64,000 nt of DNA from NCBI RefSeq assembly GCF_000192435.1, contig NZ_AEUD01000020.1, positions 1 to 64,000 on the forward strand, given 5' to 3'. The position numbers and the translations under genes are program-made. The number at the start of each line of letters is the position of its first letter. The stretch's first letter is position 1. This DNA comes from Gordonia neofelifaecis NRRL B-59395. GTDB taxonomy: Bacteria; Actinomycetota; Actinomycetes; Mycobacteriales; Mycobacteriaceae. Of the stretch, positions 15,513-23,079 are shown piece after piece. Below the pieces are notes generated by a model that searched no databases, had not been told where the DNA came from, and saw nothing but the letters and a program-made list of their open reading frames with translations.

Positions 15513-16337
15513 ATGACGGATCGACTGGCCGGAAAGACCGCCTACATCACCGGAGCCGGCAGCGGCATCGGGGAGGCCACCGCGCTCCGCTTCGGCGCGG
15601 AGGGCGCCAACGTGGTCGTCACCGATCTGAACGGCGACGCGGCGGCGTCGGTCGCGGACCGCATCGTCGCCGCGGGCGGTGCCGCGATCTCTCATCGCGT
15701 CGACGTGACGGTCCCCGACGACCATGCGGCCGTCGTCGCGGCGGCCCTGCGGAGCTACGGCCGCATCGACGTCCTGCACAACAACGCCGGAATCGTCGAG
15801 AACTCGATCGACACGACGGTCGTCGACACCCCCGACTCGGCGTGGCGCACCGCGTTCGAAGTGGATCTTCTCGGCGTGGTGAACGGCACGCGCGTGGTGC
15901 TCCCCGAGATGGTGCGGACCGGCGGCGGCTCGGTGATCAACACGGCCTCGGCGGCGCCGTTCAACGGCAACACCACGATGGCGGCCTACGGATCGGTGAA
16001 GGGTGCGGTGATCGCGCTGACCCGCTACGTGGCGACCAGCCACGGCAGGCACAACATCCGATGCAACGCGATCGCGCCCGGACTCGTGCTCTCCCCCGGC
16101 GCGCTCGAGGTGTTCCCCGTTCCGGGACTGCTCGACGCCATCGCCAAGCATCAGACGGTGCCCGGCTTCTGTGCGCCCGACGACGTCGCCCATCTCGCGG
16201 TCTTCCTCGGCAGCGACGAGTCCCGGTTCATCTCGGGTCAGACCCACATCATCGACTCGGGACTGATGGCCATGGGCGCCGCGGTGCCGGACATCGACGA
16301 GGTTCTGGCCTCGCTCGGAACGCCGACGACGCACTGA
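15513..16337 (+). CDS. SDR family oxidoreductase
   Basis: The 274-residue classical short-chain dehydrogenase has TGAGSGIG, NNAG, the catalytic serine in NTASAAPF and YGSVK. A good ribosome site, GAAGGAG, precedes the ATG. It is transcribed away from the ten-gene operon across a shared 125-base gap and converges on mftD. Its motifs are those of ordinary NAD(H)-exchanging SDRs rather than of the mycofactocin-coupled group. It likely acts on a hydroxyl or keto group of the pathway substrate, but the specific reaction is not shown. Confidence 0.82.
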   Translation: MTDRLAGKTAYITGAGSGIGEATALRFGAEGANVVVTDLNGDAAASVADRIVAAGGAAISHRVDVTVPDDHAAVVAAALRSYGRIDVLHNNAGIVENSIDTTVVDTPDSAWRTAFEVDLLGVVNGTRVVLPEMVRTGGGSVINTASAAPFNGNTTMAAYGSVKGAVIALTRYVATSHGRHNIRCNAIAPGLVLSPGALEVFPVPGLLDAIAKHQTVPGFCAPDDVAHLAVFLGSDESRFISGQTHIIDSGLMAMGAAVPDIDEVLASLGTPTTH

Positions 16338-16381
16338 CCGCATCCGGTGCGGTCAGCGCGTCGTCGGTGTTCCGTTGGAGC

Positions 16382-17599
16382 TCAGGCTCCGTGGATCTGC
16401 TCGAAGCCCTCCGGGATGATCAGGTCGGCGCGCGAGAGGTCGGCGATGTCGGACTTGCCGAGGCCCATCATGGCCGAGTCGATGCCCATCTGAAGCAGGT
16501 CGAGCACGTTCTCGACGCCGGTCTGCCCGTTGGCGGCCAGACCCCACAGATAGGCGCGGCCGATCATGACGGCCTTCGCGCCCAGCGCCAGCGCCTTGAC
16601 CACGTCGCTGCCGCGGCGGATGCCGCCGTCGAGCAGCACGTCGACCTCGTTGCCGACCGCGTCCGCGATCGGGCCCAGCACGCGGATGGTGCCCGGCGTG
16701 CCGTCGAGGTTGTTGCCGCCGTGGTTCGAGACCGAGATCGCGGTGGCGCCGATGTCGACCGCGCGGCGCGCGTCGTCGATCCGGGTGACGCCCTTGACCA
16801 TGAACTCGCCGTCCCACTGCTCGCGCAGCCACTGGAGGTCCTCCCACGTGGGCGGCGGGGTGTTCATCCAGGTGCCGTAGACGTCGAAGAAGGTCGGGCC
16901 GGGCTCGCCCTTGTGCGCGATGTTCGGTGCGCTCAGGTCCGGGATGAGGAGCTTGCCGTCCCGGAACCAGCTCATCGCGTACTTCGGCTTGGTGATCATC
17001 TCCGGAGCCAGCTTCGCGACGGCTCGCAGGTCCACCTGCTCCGGGATCTCCGGGCTGCCCCAGTCACGTCCGACGTTGAACGTCCAGTCGGTGGTGACGA
17101 TCAGGCCCTTGCAGCCGGCGGCGCGGGCGCGCTCGGCGCGGGCCAGGATGTCTTCCTTGCTGCCGAGCCAGTAGATCTGGAAGAAGATCTTGTCGTTGAC
17201 CGCGGTGACCTCTTCCACCGGCTTGCTCGCGAAGCTCGACAGTCCCATCGCGGTGCCGCGTGCGGCCGCTGCGCGGGCGACGGCGACCTCGCCGTCCGGG
17301 TTGACGGCCTGCACGCCGGTCGGCGAGATCATCACTGGGAACGGCAGGTCCTGACCCATCACCTTGGTGGCGAGGTTGCGCTCGGGCTTCACACCGATGA
17401 CGTGCGGCGAGAAACCCAGCTCACCGAACGCGTCGACGTTGTCGTTGACCGTGATGCCCGCCTGGGTGCCCGCGATCAGCGACGAGTACACCGTCTTCGG
17501 CAGCCGCTTCTTCGCGCGACGCTGCGCTTCCCCGACGGTCTCGAACCACGGGTTCTGGCGCCACGGGTTCTTCTCCATGATCTCGGAGAACTTCGACAT
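16382..17599 (-). CDS. mftD: Mycofactocin biosynthesis FMN-dependent deaminase MftD
   Basis: The 405-residue alpha-hydroxyacid-oxidase-like flavoprotein converts the AHDP intermediate to premycofactocin by oxidative deamination. FMN-binding barrel motifs are visible: FPVMISPTGVQ near residue 87, the VSNHGGNNLDGTPGT active-site loop near 295, and DGGIRRGSDVVKALALGAKAVMIGR near 325-350. Length and motifs match the family. It is the last gene of the mftA-D group. The gene that usually follows, mftE, is 14.4 kb away. Confidence 0.96.
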   Translation of the reverse strand: MSKFSEIMEKNPWRQNPWFETVGEAQRRAKKRLPKTVYSSLIAGTQAGITVNDNVDAFGELGFSPHVIGVKPERNLATKVMGQDLPFPVMISPTGVQAVNPDGEVAVARAAAARGTAMGLSSFASKPVEEVTAVNDKIFFQIYWLGSKEDILARAERARAAGCKGLIVTTDWTFNVGRDWGSPEIPEQVDLRAVAKLAPEMITKPKYAMSWFRDGKLLIPDLSAPNIAHKGEPGPTFFDVYGTWMNTPPPTWEDLQWLREQWDGEFMVKGVTRIDDARRAVDIGATAISVSNHGGNNLDGTPGTIRVLGPIADAVGNEVDVLLDGGIRRGSDVVKALALGAKAVMIGRAYLWGLAANGQTGVENVLDLLQMGIDSAMMGLGKSDIADLSRADLIIPEGFEQIHGA

Positions 17600-17652
17600 G
17601 ATCAGACTCTTTCCTGCTGTGGATGGTGGATGTGCGTCACCGCTGGTCGAAT

Positions 17653-17676
17653 CCCCGCCCCGATCACTGGGCGGGG
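17653..17676 (-). terminator. Hairpin between mftC and mftD
   Basis: CCCCGCCC at 17653-17660 and GGGCGGGG at 17669-17676 form a perfect 8-bp GC stem with an 8-base loop in the mftC-mftD gap. It has no T-tract on the coding strand. It may attenuate transcription or protect the 3' end of the upstream message, giving less MftD than MftC. Confidence 0.4.
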
Positions 17677-17690
17677 TATTCCAGACGACG

Positions 17691-18983
17691 TCAGGAGCAA
17701 CCGGAGGACGAGCACCCGGTGGCGGTGGTGGGCATGAACCCGGCGAGCGGATTCTCGTCGCAGTCGCGCGACGGCGGTCGCGTCATCAGGGTCAGTGGCA
17801 CGCCGCGCGAGTGGTCCTTGTTCGCGGTCGGCTTCGACCGTTCGCCCGCGAGCAGCGACTCGCCGTAGCCCTGCACGCACTCGGGATCGGGTCCGTCCAG
17901 CGGCAGTCCGGTGAAGAACTTGGCCGCCATGCAGCCGCCGCGGCAGGCGTCGTAGTGATTGCAACTGGCGCACGCGCCGGCGCTCTGCGGCTCCCGCAGT
18001 TCGGTGAACAGGTCCGACCGCTGCCAGATCTCCTGGAATCCGCCGTCGGTGGTGATGTTGCCCGCAAGGAAGTTCTCGTGAATCGCGAACGGGCAGGCGT
18101 AGACGTCGCCGATCGGGTCGATCAAGCACACCACGCGACCGGCGCCACAGAGGTTCAGGCCGGGCAGTCCACCGCCCGTGCCGCTCTCGGCGAAGGCCGA
18201 GAGGTGAAAGAAGGAGTCGCCCGTGAGGACGCGGTCGCCGTGCGCGACCAGCCATTCGTACAGTTCGCGCTGCTGTTCCGGCAGCGGGTGGAGGTCATCC
18301 CAGACGTCGGCACCGCGACCCGACGGGCGCAGCCGGGTGATGCGGAGGGTGGCGCCGTAGCGATCGGCGAGCGCCTTGAACTCGTCGAGCTGTGCGACAT
18401 TGTGCCGGGTCATCACGACGCTGATCTTGGCGTCCTTGAACCCGGCGTCCGCGAGGTTCTCCAGCGCCCGGACCGCCATGTCGAACGAGCCTGGGCCGCG
18501 CACCGCGTCGTTGACCTCGGCGTCGGCGCCGTCGAGCGAGATCTGGACGTCGACGTAGTCCGACGCCGCCAGTCGCTGCGCCACCTCCGGCGTGATCCGC
18601 AGACCGTTGGTCGAGAACTTGACGCCCACCTGATGATCGGTGGCGTAGTCGACCAGCTCCCAGAAGTCGGGTCGCACGGTCGGCTCGCCGCCGCCGATGT
18701 TGACGTAGAACACCTGCATGCGCTGCAGCTCGTCGATGATCGCCTTGCACTGCTCGGTCGACAGCTCGCGCGGGTCGCGCTTGCCCGAACTCGACAGGCA
18801 GTGGACGCACGACAGGTTGCAGGCGTAGGTCAGTTCCCAGGTGAGACAGATCGGCGCGTCCAGCCCTCGCTCGAACTGGTCGACCAGGCGCCCGACCTTG
18901 GGCGGCGCGGGCACGGTCAGCGGTGGGGTGAGGGACGGCATGCCGAGCGCGTCGGTGCCGGGGCGGGATTCGACGGTGGTCAC
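17691..18983 (-). CDS. mftC: Mycofactocin radical SAM maturase MftC
   Basis: This 430-residue radical SAM/SPASM enzyme decarboxylates and cross-links the C-terminal Val-Tyr of MftA, guided by MftB. The iron-sulfur motif CNLSCVHC gives C55, C59 and C62, followed by GGGEPTVRPDF. The SPASM region near residues 300-385 carries further cysteines (LCGAGR, YACPFA, CASCNHYDACRGGCM). The extreme C-terminus, TGCSSSGCS, adds two more cysteines in a serine-rich tail that I do not recognise from other MftC proteins. A 4-base gap separates it from mftB. Confidence 0.97.
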   Translation of the reverse strand: MTTVESRPGTDALGMPSLTPPLTVPAPPKVGRLVDQFERGLDAPICLTWELTYACNLSCVHCLSSSGKRDPRELSTEQCKAIIDELQRMQVFYVNIGGGEPTVRPDFWELVDYATDHQVGVKFSTNGLRITPEVAQRLAASDYVDVQISLDGADAEVNDAVRGPGSFDMAVRALENLADAGFKDAKISVVMTRHNVAQLDEFKALADRYGATLRITRLRPSGRGADVWDDLHPLPEQQRELYEWLVAHGDRVLTGDSFFHLSAFAESGTGGGLPGLNLCGAGRVVCLIDPIGDVYACPFAIHENFLAGNITTDGGFQEIWQRSDLFTELREPQSAGACASCNHYDACRGGCMAAKFFTGLPLDGPDPECVQGYGESLLAGERSKPTANKDHSRGVPLTLMTRPPSRDCDENPLAGFMPTTATGCSSSGCS

Positions 18984-18987
18984 AGGG

Positions 18988-19362
18988 TCACTCCTCGGTC
19001 GAGACTGCCGGTGGGTTCGGGGGCGCCGACTGGTCCGAGGACGACCGCTCGACGATCATCCCGGACTCGCTCAGCGCAGTGAGAGCTTGCAGGTACAGCG
19101 GGCGCTCGGCGTCCGCGATGCCGATCGCGGCCATCGCCGCATCGGCGCTGTCGTGGTCGGCGAGGGCCTGCACCAGATCCACGACGACGAGGTTCTTGAG
19201 GAACGAGAGCTTGCGTGTTCCGAAGTGGTACAGCAACGCACCGAAGGGCTCCGGCCGAAGTGCGACCTTCGGGTTCAGTCGCCAGGCGCGCGAGACGTCG
19301 AACGGGGTACTGCTCCCGGCTGCCGCGAGGCCGCCGGGAGCAGTGCTTGATGGAGTCGTCAT
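18988..19362 (-). CDS. mftB: Mycofactocin RiPP recognition protein MftB
   Basis: The 124-residue protein is a PqqD-like RRE chaperone that binds the MftA leader and presents it to MftC. The ATG at 19362 overlaps the mftA stop as TGATG and is preferred over a start 15 bases upstream. The conserved core runs from AWRLNPKVALRPEPFGALLYHF to KNLVVVDLVQAL. The last 25 residues are low-complexity and probably disordered. Confidence 0.94.
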   Translation of the reverse strand: MTTPSSTAPGGLAAAGSSTPFDVSRAWRLNPKVALRPEPFGALLYHFGTRKLSFLKNLVVVDLVQALADHDSADAAMAAIGIADAERPLYLQALTALSESGMIVERSSSDQSAPPNPPAVSTEE

Positions 19363-19454
19363 CAGTAGACGCCACACATCCCGTCGATGGACACTTCCTC
19401 CACCAGAGACTCAGCCACGAGATCCTGCTGAGTCGCATTCGCCTGATCGGCCAT
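19362..19454 (-). CDS. mftA: Mycofactocin precursor peptide MftA
   Basis: A 30-residue peptide, found by direct translation, ends in the invariant core IDGMCGVY. The C-terminal Val-Tyr is the part converted into mycofactocin, and the acidic leader AESLVEEVS is what MftB binds. A strong ribosome site, AAGGAGGA, lies 8 bases before the ATG. A second ATG 9 bases upstream overlaps that site, so the inner start is chosen. It is the first gene of the A-B-C-D transcript. Confidence 0.98.
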   Translation of the reverse strand: MADQANATQQDLVAESLVEEVSIDGMCGVY

Positions 19455-19503
19455 ATGAACCATCCTCCTTCACGAGTACTGATGTGGTTCGGTTCACACA
19501 CTA

Positions 19504-19519
19504 ATGGCACTCGGTGCAT
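19504..19519. promoter_or_regulatory. Candidate MftR operator
   Basis: ATGGCACTCGGTGCAT is an almost perfect inverted repeat (GCAC/GTGC arms plus flanking AT) in the 141-base gap between the divergent mftA and mftR. MftR is known to repress mft expression and to respond to acyl-CoA. The assignment here rests on position and symmetry only. Confidence 0.4.
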
Positions 19520-19595
19520 AATCACCAGTGGTTGGCGAAAATTCATTCGTCGTACCATCGTGACCGGCGGTTTCGGACCGCGAAGGAGAATCGAG

Positions 19596-20231
19596 ATGAC
19601 CAGATCTGGGCGTGGCGGCGTCCTCGGCGGGCGCCCGGCGGCCACCACGCGTGGCCGACTGAGCAGTCTCGCCATCGATCTGTTCACCGAGAACGGGTTC
19701 GACGAGACCAGCGTCGACGACATCGCCAACGCCGCCGGAATCGCCCGCCGGACACTCTTCCGCTACTACCCGTCGAAGAACTCCCTCGCGTGGGGCGAAT
19801 TCACCGAACATCTCGACGGCCTGCGCGACCTGCTGCGGAGCAGCCCGGCCGACGTGCCGCTCGGGGTCGCTCTGCGCGACGCCCTGATCGCGTTCAACAC
19901 CGTGCCCGAACCGGAGCTCGACGAGCATCGTCGACGCATGGCCCTCCTCCTGGGAGTCCCTGCCCTGCAAGCGCATTCGATGCTCATGTACGCCGACTGG
20001 CGACAGGTGATCGCCGACCACTGCGCTGAGAGACTGGGCCTCGACCCGGCGTCGCACATCCCGCAGACCATCGCCTGGCAGACCCTGGGCACGGCGCTCG
20101 CCGCCTACGATCAGTGGCTGCTCGACCCGGACTCAGATCTCACCGAACTCCTGGAGATCGGGAGCCGGGTCCTCATCGGCGGAGTCGCGTCGCTGGCGAC
20201 ACCCGATCCGCCGCCGTCCACCTCCCGCTAG
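19596..20231 (+). CDS. mftR: Mycofactocin system TetR-type repressor MftR
   Basis: The 211-residue TetR regulator has an N-terminal helix-turn-helix, TSVDDIANAAGIARRTLFRYYPSKNSLAWGEF near residues 39-70, characteristic of MftR. The ATG at 19596 follows GAAGGAGAA and is preferred over longer upstream openings. It is divergent from mftA and presumably represses mftABCD. Long-chain acyl-CoA is the known ligand type for MftR, which would link mycofactocin supply to the surrounding CoA-ester catabolism. Confidence 0.93.
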   Translation: MTRSGRGGVLGGRPAATTRGRLSSLAIDLFTENGFDETSVDDIANAAGIARRTLFRYYPSKNSLAWGEFTEHLDGLRDLLRSSPADVPLGVALRDALIAFNTVPEPELDEHRRRMALLLGVPALQAHSMLMYADWRQVIADHCAERLGLDPASHIPQTIAWQTLGTALAAYDQWLLDPDSDLTELLEIGSRVLIGGVASLATPDPPPSTSR

Positions 20232-20277
20232 CCGGAATGAACGCTGTGACACACTCGCAGGCGCTGATATCCTAATA

Positions 20278-20291
20278 TAGAACACGTTCTA
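20278..20291. promoter_or_regulatory. KstR-type operator upstream of kshB
   Basis: TAGAACACGTTCTA fits the KstR consensus TNNAACNNGTTNNA and is a perfect 14-bp palindrome. It ends 49 bases before the kshB ATG. kshB genes of related actinobacteria are members of the KstR regulon, which supports the call. Confidence 0.85.
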
Positions 20292-20340
20292 ATTTGCTCG
20301 ACTGCCCGAAACCCGGGCCCGATTCCACAGAGAGTCAACG

Positions 20341-21399
20341 ATGACCGAACTGACCCCGCACAGCGCGCGCAGCGCCATCCTCACCGTCTCCGAGGTGATC
20401 GATGAGACCGCAGACGCGCGCAGCATCGTCTTCGACATCCCTGACGTCCACGCGGACAAGTTCGCGAACTACCAGCCGGGACAGTTCCTCACATTGCGCA
20501 TCCCGAGCGATCAGACCGGGTCGGTCGCGCGGTGCTACTCACTGTCGTCGGCCCCCGGGCACGACAAGCTGCCGAAGGTCACCGTCAAGCGCACCGCCGA
20601 CGGCTACGGCTCCAATTGGATCTGCGACAACCTCGAGGCAGGTACCGAGATCGAGGCGCTGCCGCCGTCGGGCGTCTTCACCCCGGACAACTTCCACACC
20701 CCGCTGCTGCTGATCGCCGCGGGCTCGGGCGTCACCCCGGTGATGTCGATCCTCAAACACGCGCTGCTGACCGGCACCGGCCAGATCACCTTCTTCTACG
20801 CCAACCGCGGCGAGAACGACGTGATCTTCGGCGAGGAACTGCGCGAGCTCCAGGGCAAGTACCCGGCCCGGCTGACCGTGCTGCACTGGCTCGAGTCGGT
20901 GCAGGGTCTCCCGAGCGACCGCACCCTCGCGACCCTGTTCGGACCGATGTCCGCGACGCACACCGCGTACATGTGCGGTCCCGGTCCGTTCATGGAGGCC
21001 GCTCACAGCGGCCTGATCAAGGGCCGCTTCGACAGCAAGCGCGTCCACGTCGAGATCTACAACTCGCTCTCCGGCGATCCCTTCGAGGACATCGCGCTCG
21101 GCGAGGTCTCCGCGGAGGAGGCCGCCGCCGCGGCCGAGGTCGAGGTGGAGCTCGACGGCGAGTCGCACACCCTGTCGTGGCCGCGTTCGCGGACGCTGGT
21201 CGACATCATGCTCGCCGCCGGTCTCGACGCGCCCTACTCCTGTCAGGAGGGCGAGTGCGGTTCCTGTGCCTGCACTCTCATCGAGGGCACCGTCGACATG
21301 GAAGTCACCGGCGCGCTCGATCCCGACGACATCGCCGACGGCTACATCCTCGGCTGCCAGGCGCGGCCGACCGCCGACAAGCTCAAGATCGAGTTCTGA
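20341..21399 (+). CDS. kshB: 3-ketosteroid-9-alpha-monooxygenase reductase KshB
   Basis: This 352-residue reductase passes electrons from NAD(P)H through FAD and a [2Fe-2S] centre to the oxygenase KshA, which opens steroid ring B. It has an FAD domain (ARCYSLSSAPG near residues 63-73), an NAD domain (IAAGSGVTPVMSIL, YMCGPGPFMEAA) and a C-terminal plant-type ferredoxin with C301, C306, C309 and C339. PaaE/Hmp-type reductases share this order, but the KstR box and sterol context favour KshB. KshA is not in the window. Confidence 0.88.
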   Translation: MTELTPHSARSAILTVSEVIDETADARSIVFDIPDVHADKFANYQPGQFLTLRIPSDQTGSVARCYSLSSAPGHDKLPKVTVKRTADGYGSNWICDNLEAGTEIEALPPSGVFTPDNFHTPLLLIAAGSGVTPVMSILKHALLTGTGQITFFYANRGENDVIFGEELRELQGKYPARLTVLHWLESVQGLPSDRTLATLFGPMSATHTAYMCGPGPFMEAAHSGLIKGRFDSKRVHVEIYNSLSGDPFEDIALGEVSAEEAAAAAEVEVELDGESHTLSWPRSRTLVDIMLAAGLDAPYSCQEGECGSCACTLIEGTVDMEVTGALDPDDIADGYILGCQARPTADKLKIEF

Positions 21400-21401
21400 T
21401 C

Positions 21402-21478
21402 TCGCACTACCAACGCGTATGGCGCGAGGTCCCCTCGCAATGTCCGATTCTCGACTGATCTACGCGTTGGTAGTGCGA
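21402..21478 (+). terminator. Long hairpin after kshB, member of a dispersed repeat
   Basis: TCGCACTACCAACGCGTA (21402-21419) pairs perfectly with its reverse complement at 21461-21478 across a 41-base loop, 2 bases after the kshB stop. The same arm recurs at 48934-48951 after another stop codon, so this is a repeated element rather than a gene-specific terminator. It probably ends kshB transcription. Confidence 0.6.
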
Positions 21479-21504
21479 AGCTCTCGGAGCACTAGGCTCG
21501 GGGC

Positions 21505-21891
21505 ATGACGAATGAACGCCTGGCCCGAGTCCTGTCGTTGATCCTGCTCATCCCCGGTGCGCTGCACTTCGCGGTGCCGAAGCCGTTCGACGCGCTCGTC
21601 CCCGACGAGTTGCCCGGCGACAAGCGCGCGTGGACCTATGCCTCGGGGGTTGCCGAGATCGGTTTGGGCGCAGCGGTTCTCGCGCCGCGGACCCGTCGGA
21701 CAGCAGCCGGTCTCGCCGCGGCGCTGTTCGTCGCGGTGTTCCCGGCCAACGTCAACATGATCCGACTGTGGGTCGACAAGAGCCCCACGCTGAAGACGAT
21801 CGCCTGGGCACGACTGCCGCTGCAGATCCCGCTGATCGTGCTGGCGCTGCTGGTGCGGCGGGGCGCGAGGCCCACGCCCGAAGGCGAGTAG
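21505..21891 (+). CDS. DoxX-family membrane protein
   Basis: The 128-residue protein has about four hydrophobic segments (near residues 7-24, 44-60, 66-84 and 101-118), as in DoxX-like proteins. It contains PGALHFAVPKPFDALVP near the start. DoxX proteins have been tied to oxidoreductase complexes and thiol or sulfur redox, but the role here is not evident. It is isolated by the hairpin upstream and converges on the alkD-like gene, whose end lies 3 bases beyond its stop. Confidence 0.75.
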   Translation: MTNERLARVLSLILLIPGALHFAVPKPFDALVPDELPGDKRAWTYASGVAEIGLGAAVLAPRTRRTAAGLAAALFVAVFPANVNMIRLWVDKSPTLKTIAWARLPLQIPLIVLALLVRRGARPTPEGE

Positions 21892-21894
21892 CGC

Positions 21895-22614
21895 CTACGA
21901 CCGCAGGCCCCGGAAGTACGACCGCCGCTCCTTCGACAGCCGCTCCACCGAGTACGACAGCGCCGTCCGCCCCATGCGAGCGGCGTTCGCCTCGAGGTAG
22001 TCGAGCAGCGTCGTCTCGTCGACGCGTTTGCCCATCTCGCGCAGCATCCAGCCGAGGGCCTTCTGGATCAGGTCACGACGATCGTCGACCACCAGCGGCG
22101 CGACGGCGAGAATCGCCTCCGAGCGTCCGGCGATGATGAACGCGTGCGTCCCGACGATGCCCACGCGGCGCTCCCACAGATCGTCCGACGACGCCCAGCG
22201 CAGCAGTTCGGTGTGGTCGCCTCCACGGCACAGGTGATCGCCGAGAATCGTGGCGGCCGAGCAGTCCACGAGATCCCAGTTGTTCACACGCCCGGCCCGG
22301 ATCGCCTCGCGATAGAGCTCGACCCAGGCCTCGGGCTCGCTCATCCGGTAGTTCTCCGCGACCACCAACAGCGCGAGCATCCGGACCTCGTGGAGTTCCC
22401 CGGACAGCAGTTCCACGACCGTCGCCGCGGGCAGCCCGCGCAACGACCTCGCCAGCGTCCGCAGCGCAGGCACTCGGACGCCGACGAACCGGTCGCCCTC
22501 GCCGTACTCCCCCGGTCCGGTCTTGAAGAACCGCAACGACGATGCCGCGCGCTCCGGGTCGCCCATCGCCACCACCCGGGCGACGATGTCGGCGGCCGCG
22601 GAGTCTGCGTTCAT
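21895..22614 (-). CDS. DNA alkylation repair protein, AlkD-like
   Basis: The 239-residue all-helical HEAT-repeat protein resembles AlkD glycosylases, which excise bulky alkylpurines without base flipping. The signature NNWDLVDCSA near residues 115-124 supplies the conserved Trp and Asp, and WERRVGIVGTHAFI supplies the Arg. The ATG at 22614 is part of the last unit of the 14-bp tandem array, so its translation signals are those of the repeat. It is the last gene of the Mce-associated operon. A DNA-repair product is an unexpected partner for membrane proteins. Confidence 0.88.
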   Translation of the reverse strand: MNADSAAADIVARVVAMGDPERAASSLRFFKTGPGEYGEGDRFVGVRVPALRTLARSLRGLPAATVVELLSGELHEVRMLALLVVAENYRMSEPEAWVELYREAIRAGRVNNWDLVDCSAATILGDHLCRGGDHTELLRWASSDDLWERRVGIVGTHAFIIAGRSEAILAVAPLVVDDRRDLIQKALGWMLREMGKRVDETTLLDYLEANAARMGRTALSYSVERLSKERRSYFRGLRS

Positions 22615-23079
22615 CCCTCTGCGTTCATCCCTCTGCGTTCATCCCTCTGCGTTCATCCCTCTGCGTTCATCCCTCTGCGTTCATCCCTCTGCGTTCATCC
22701 CTCTGCGTTCATCCCTCTGCGTTCATCCCTCTGCGTTCATCCCTCTGCGTTCATCCCTCTGCGTTCATCCCTCTGCGTTCATCCCTCTGCGTTCATCCCT
22801 CTGCGTTCATCCCTCTGCGTTCATCCCTCTGCGTTCATCCCTCTGCGTTCATCCCTCTGCGTTCATCCCTCTGCGTTCATCCCTCTGCGTTCATCCCTCT
22901 GCGTTCATCCCTCTGCGTTCATCCCTCTGCGTTCATCCCTCTGCGTTCATCCCTCTGCGTTCATCCCTCTGCGTTCATCCCTCTGCGTTCATCCCTCTGC
23001 GTTCATCCCTCTGCGTTCATCCCTCTGCGTTCATCCCTCTGCGTTCATCCCTCTGCGTTCATCCCTCTGCGTTCATCCT
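22604..23079 (-). repeat. 34-copy 14-bp tandem repeat at a stop/start junction
   Basis: On the coding strand the unit is ATGAACGCAGAGGG. There are 34 units, 33 perfect and the outermost with one change. Each unit reads Met-Asn-Ala-Glu-Gly, and the TGA that follows overlaps the next ATG as ATGA. The first ATG (23076-23074) overlaps the stop of the flavoprotein gene and the last is the start of alkD. Thus 33 five-codon reading frames link the two genes. AGAGGG in each unit resembles a ribosome site but directly abuts the next ATG. Confidence 0.97.

Noticed and set aside
15513-16337. A second mycofactocin-coupled SDR
   Set aside because: It has the ordinary TGAGSGIG/YGSVK pattern and lacks the insert seen in the 3422 protein, so I treat it as a classical SDR.
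22604-23079. CRISPR array
   Set aside because: The copies are contiguous with no spacers and no cas genes are nearby.
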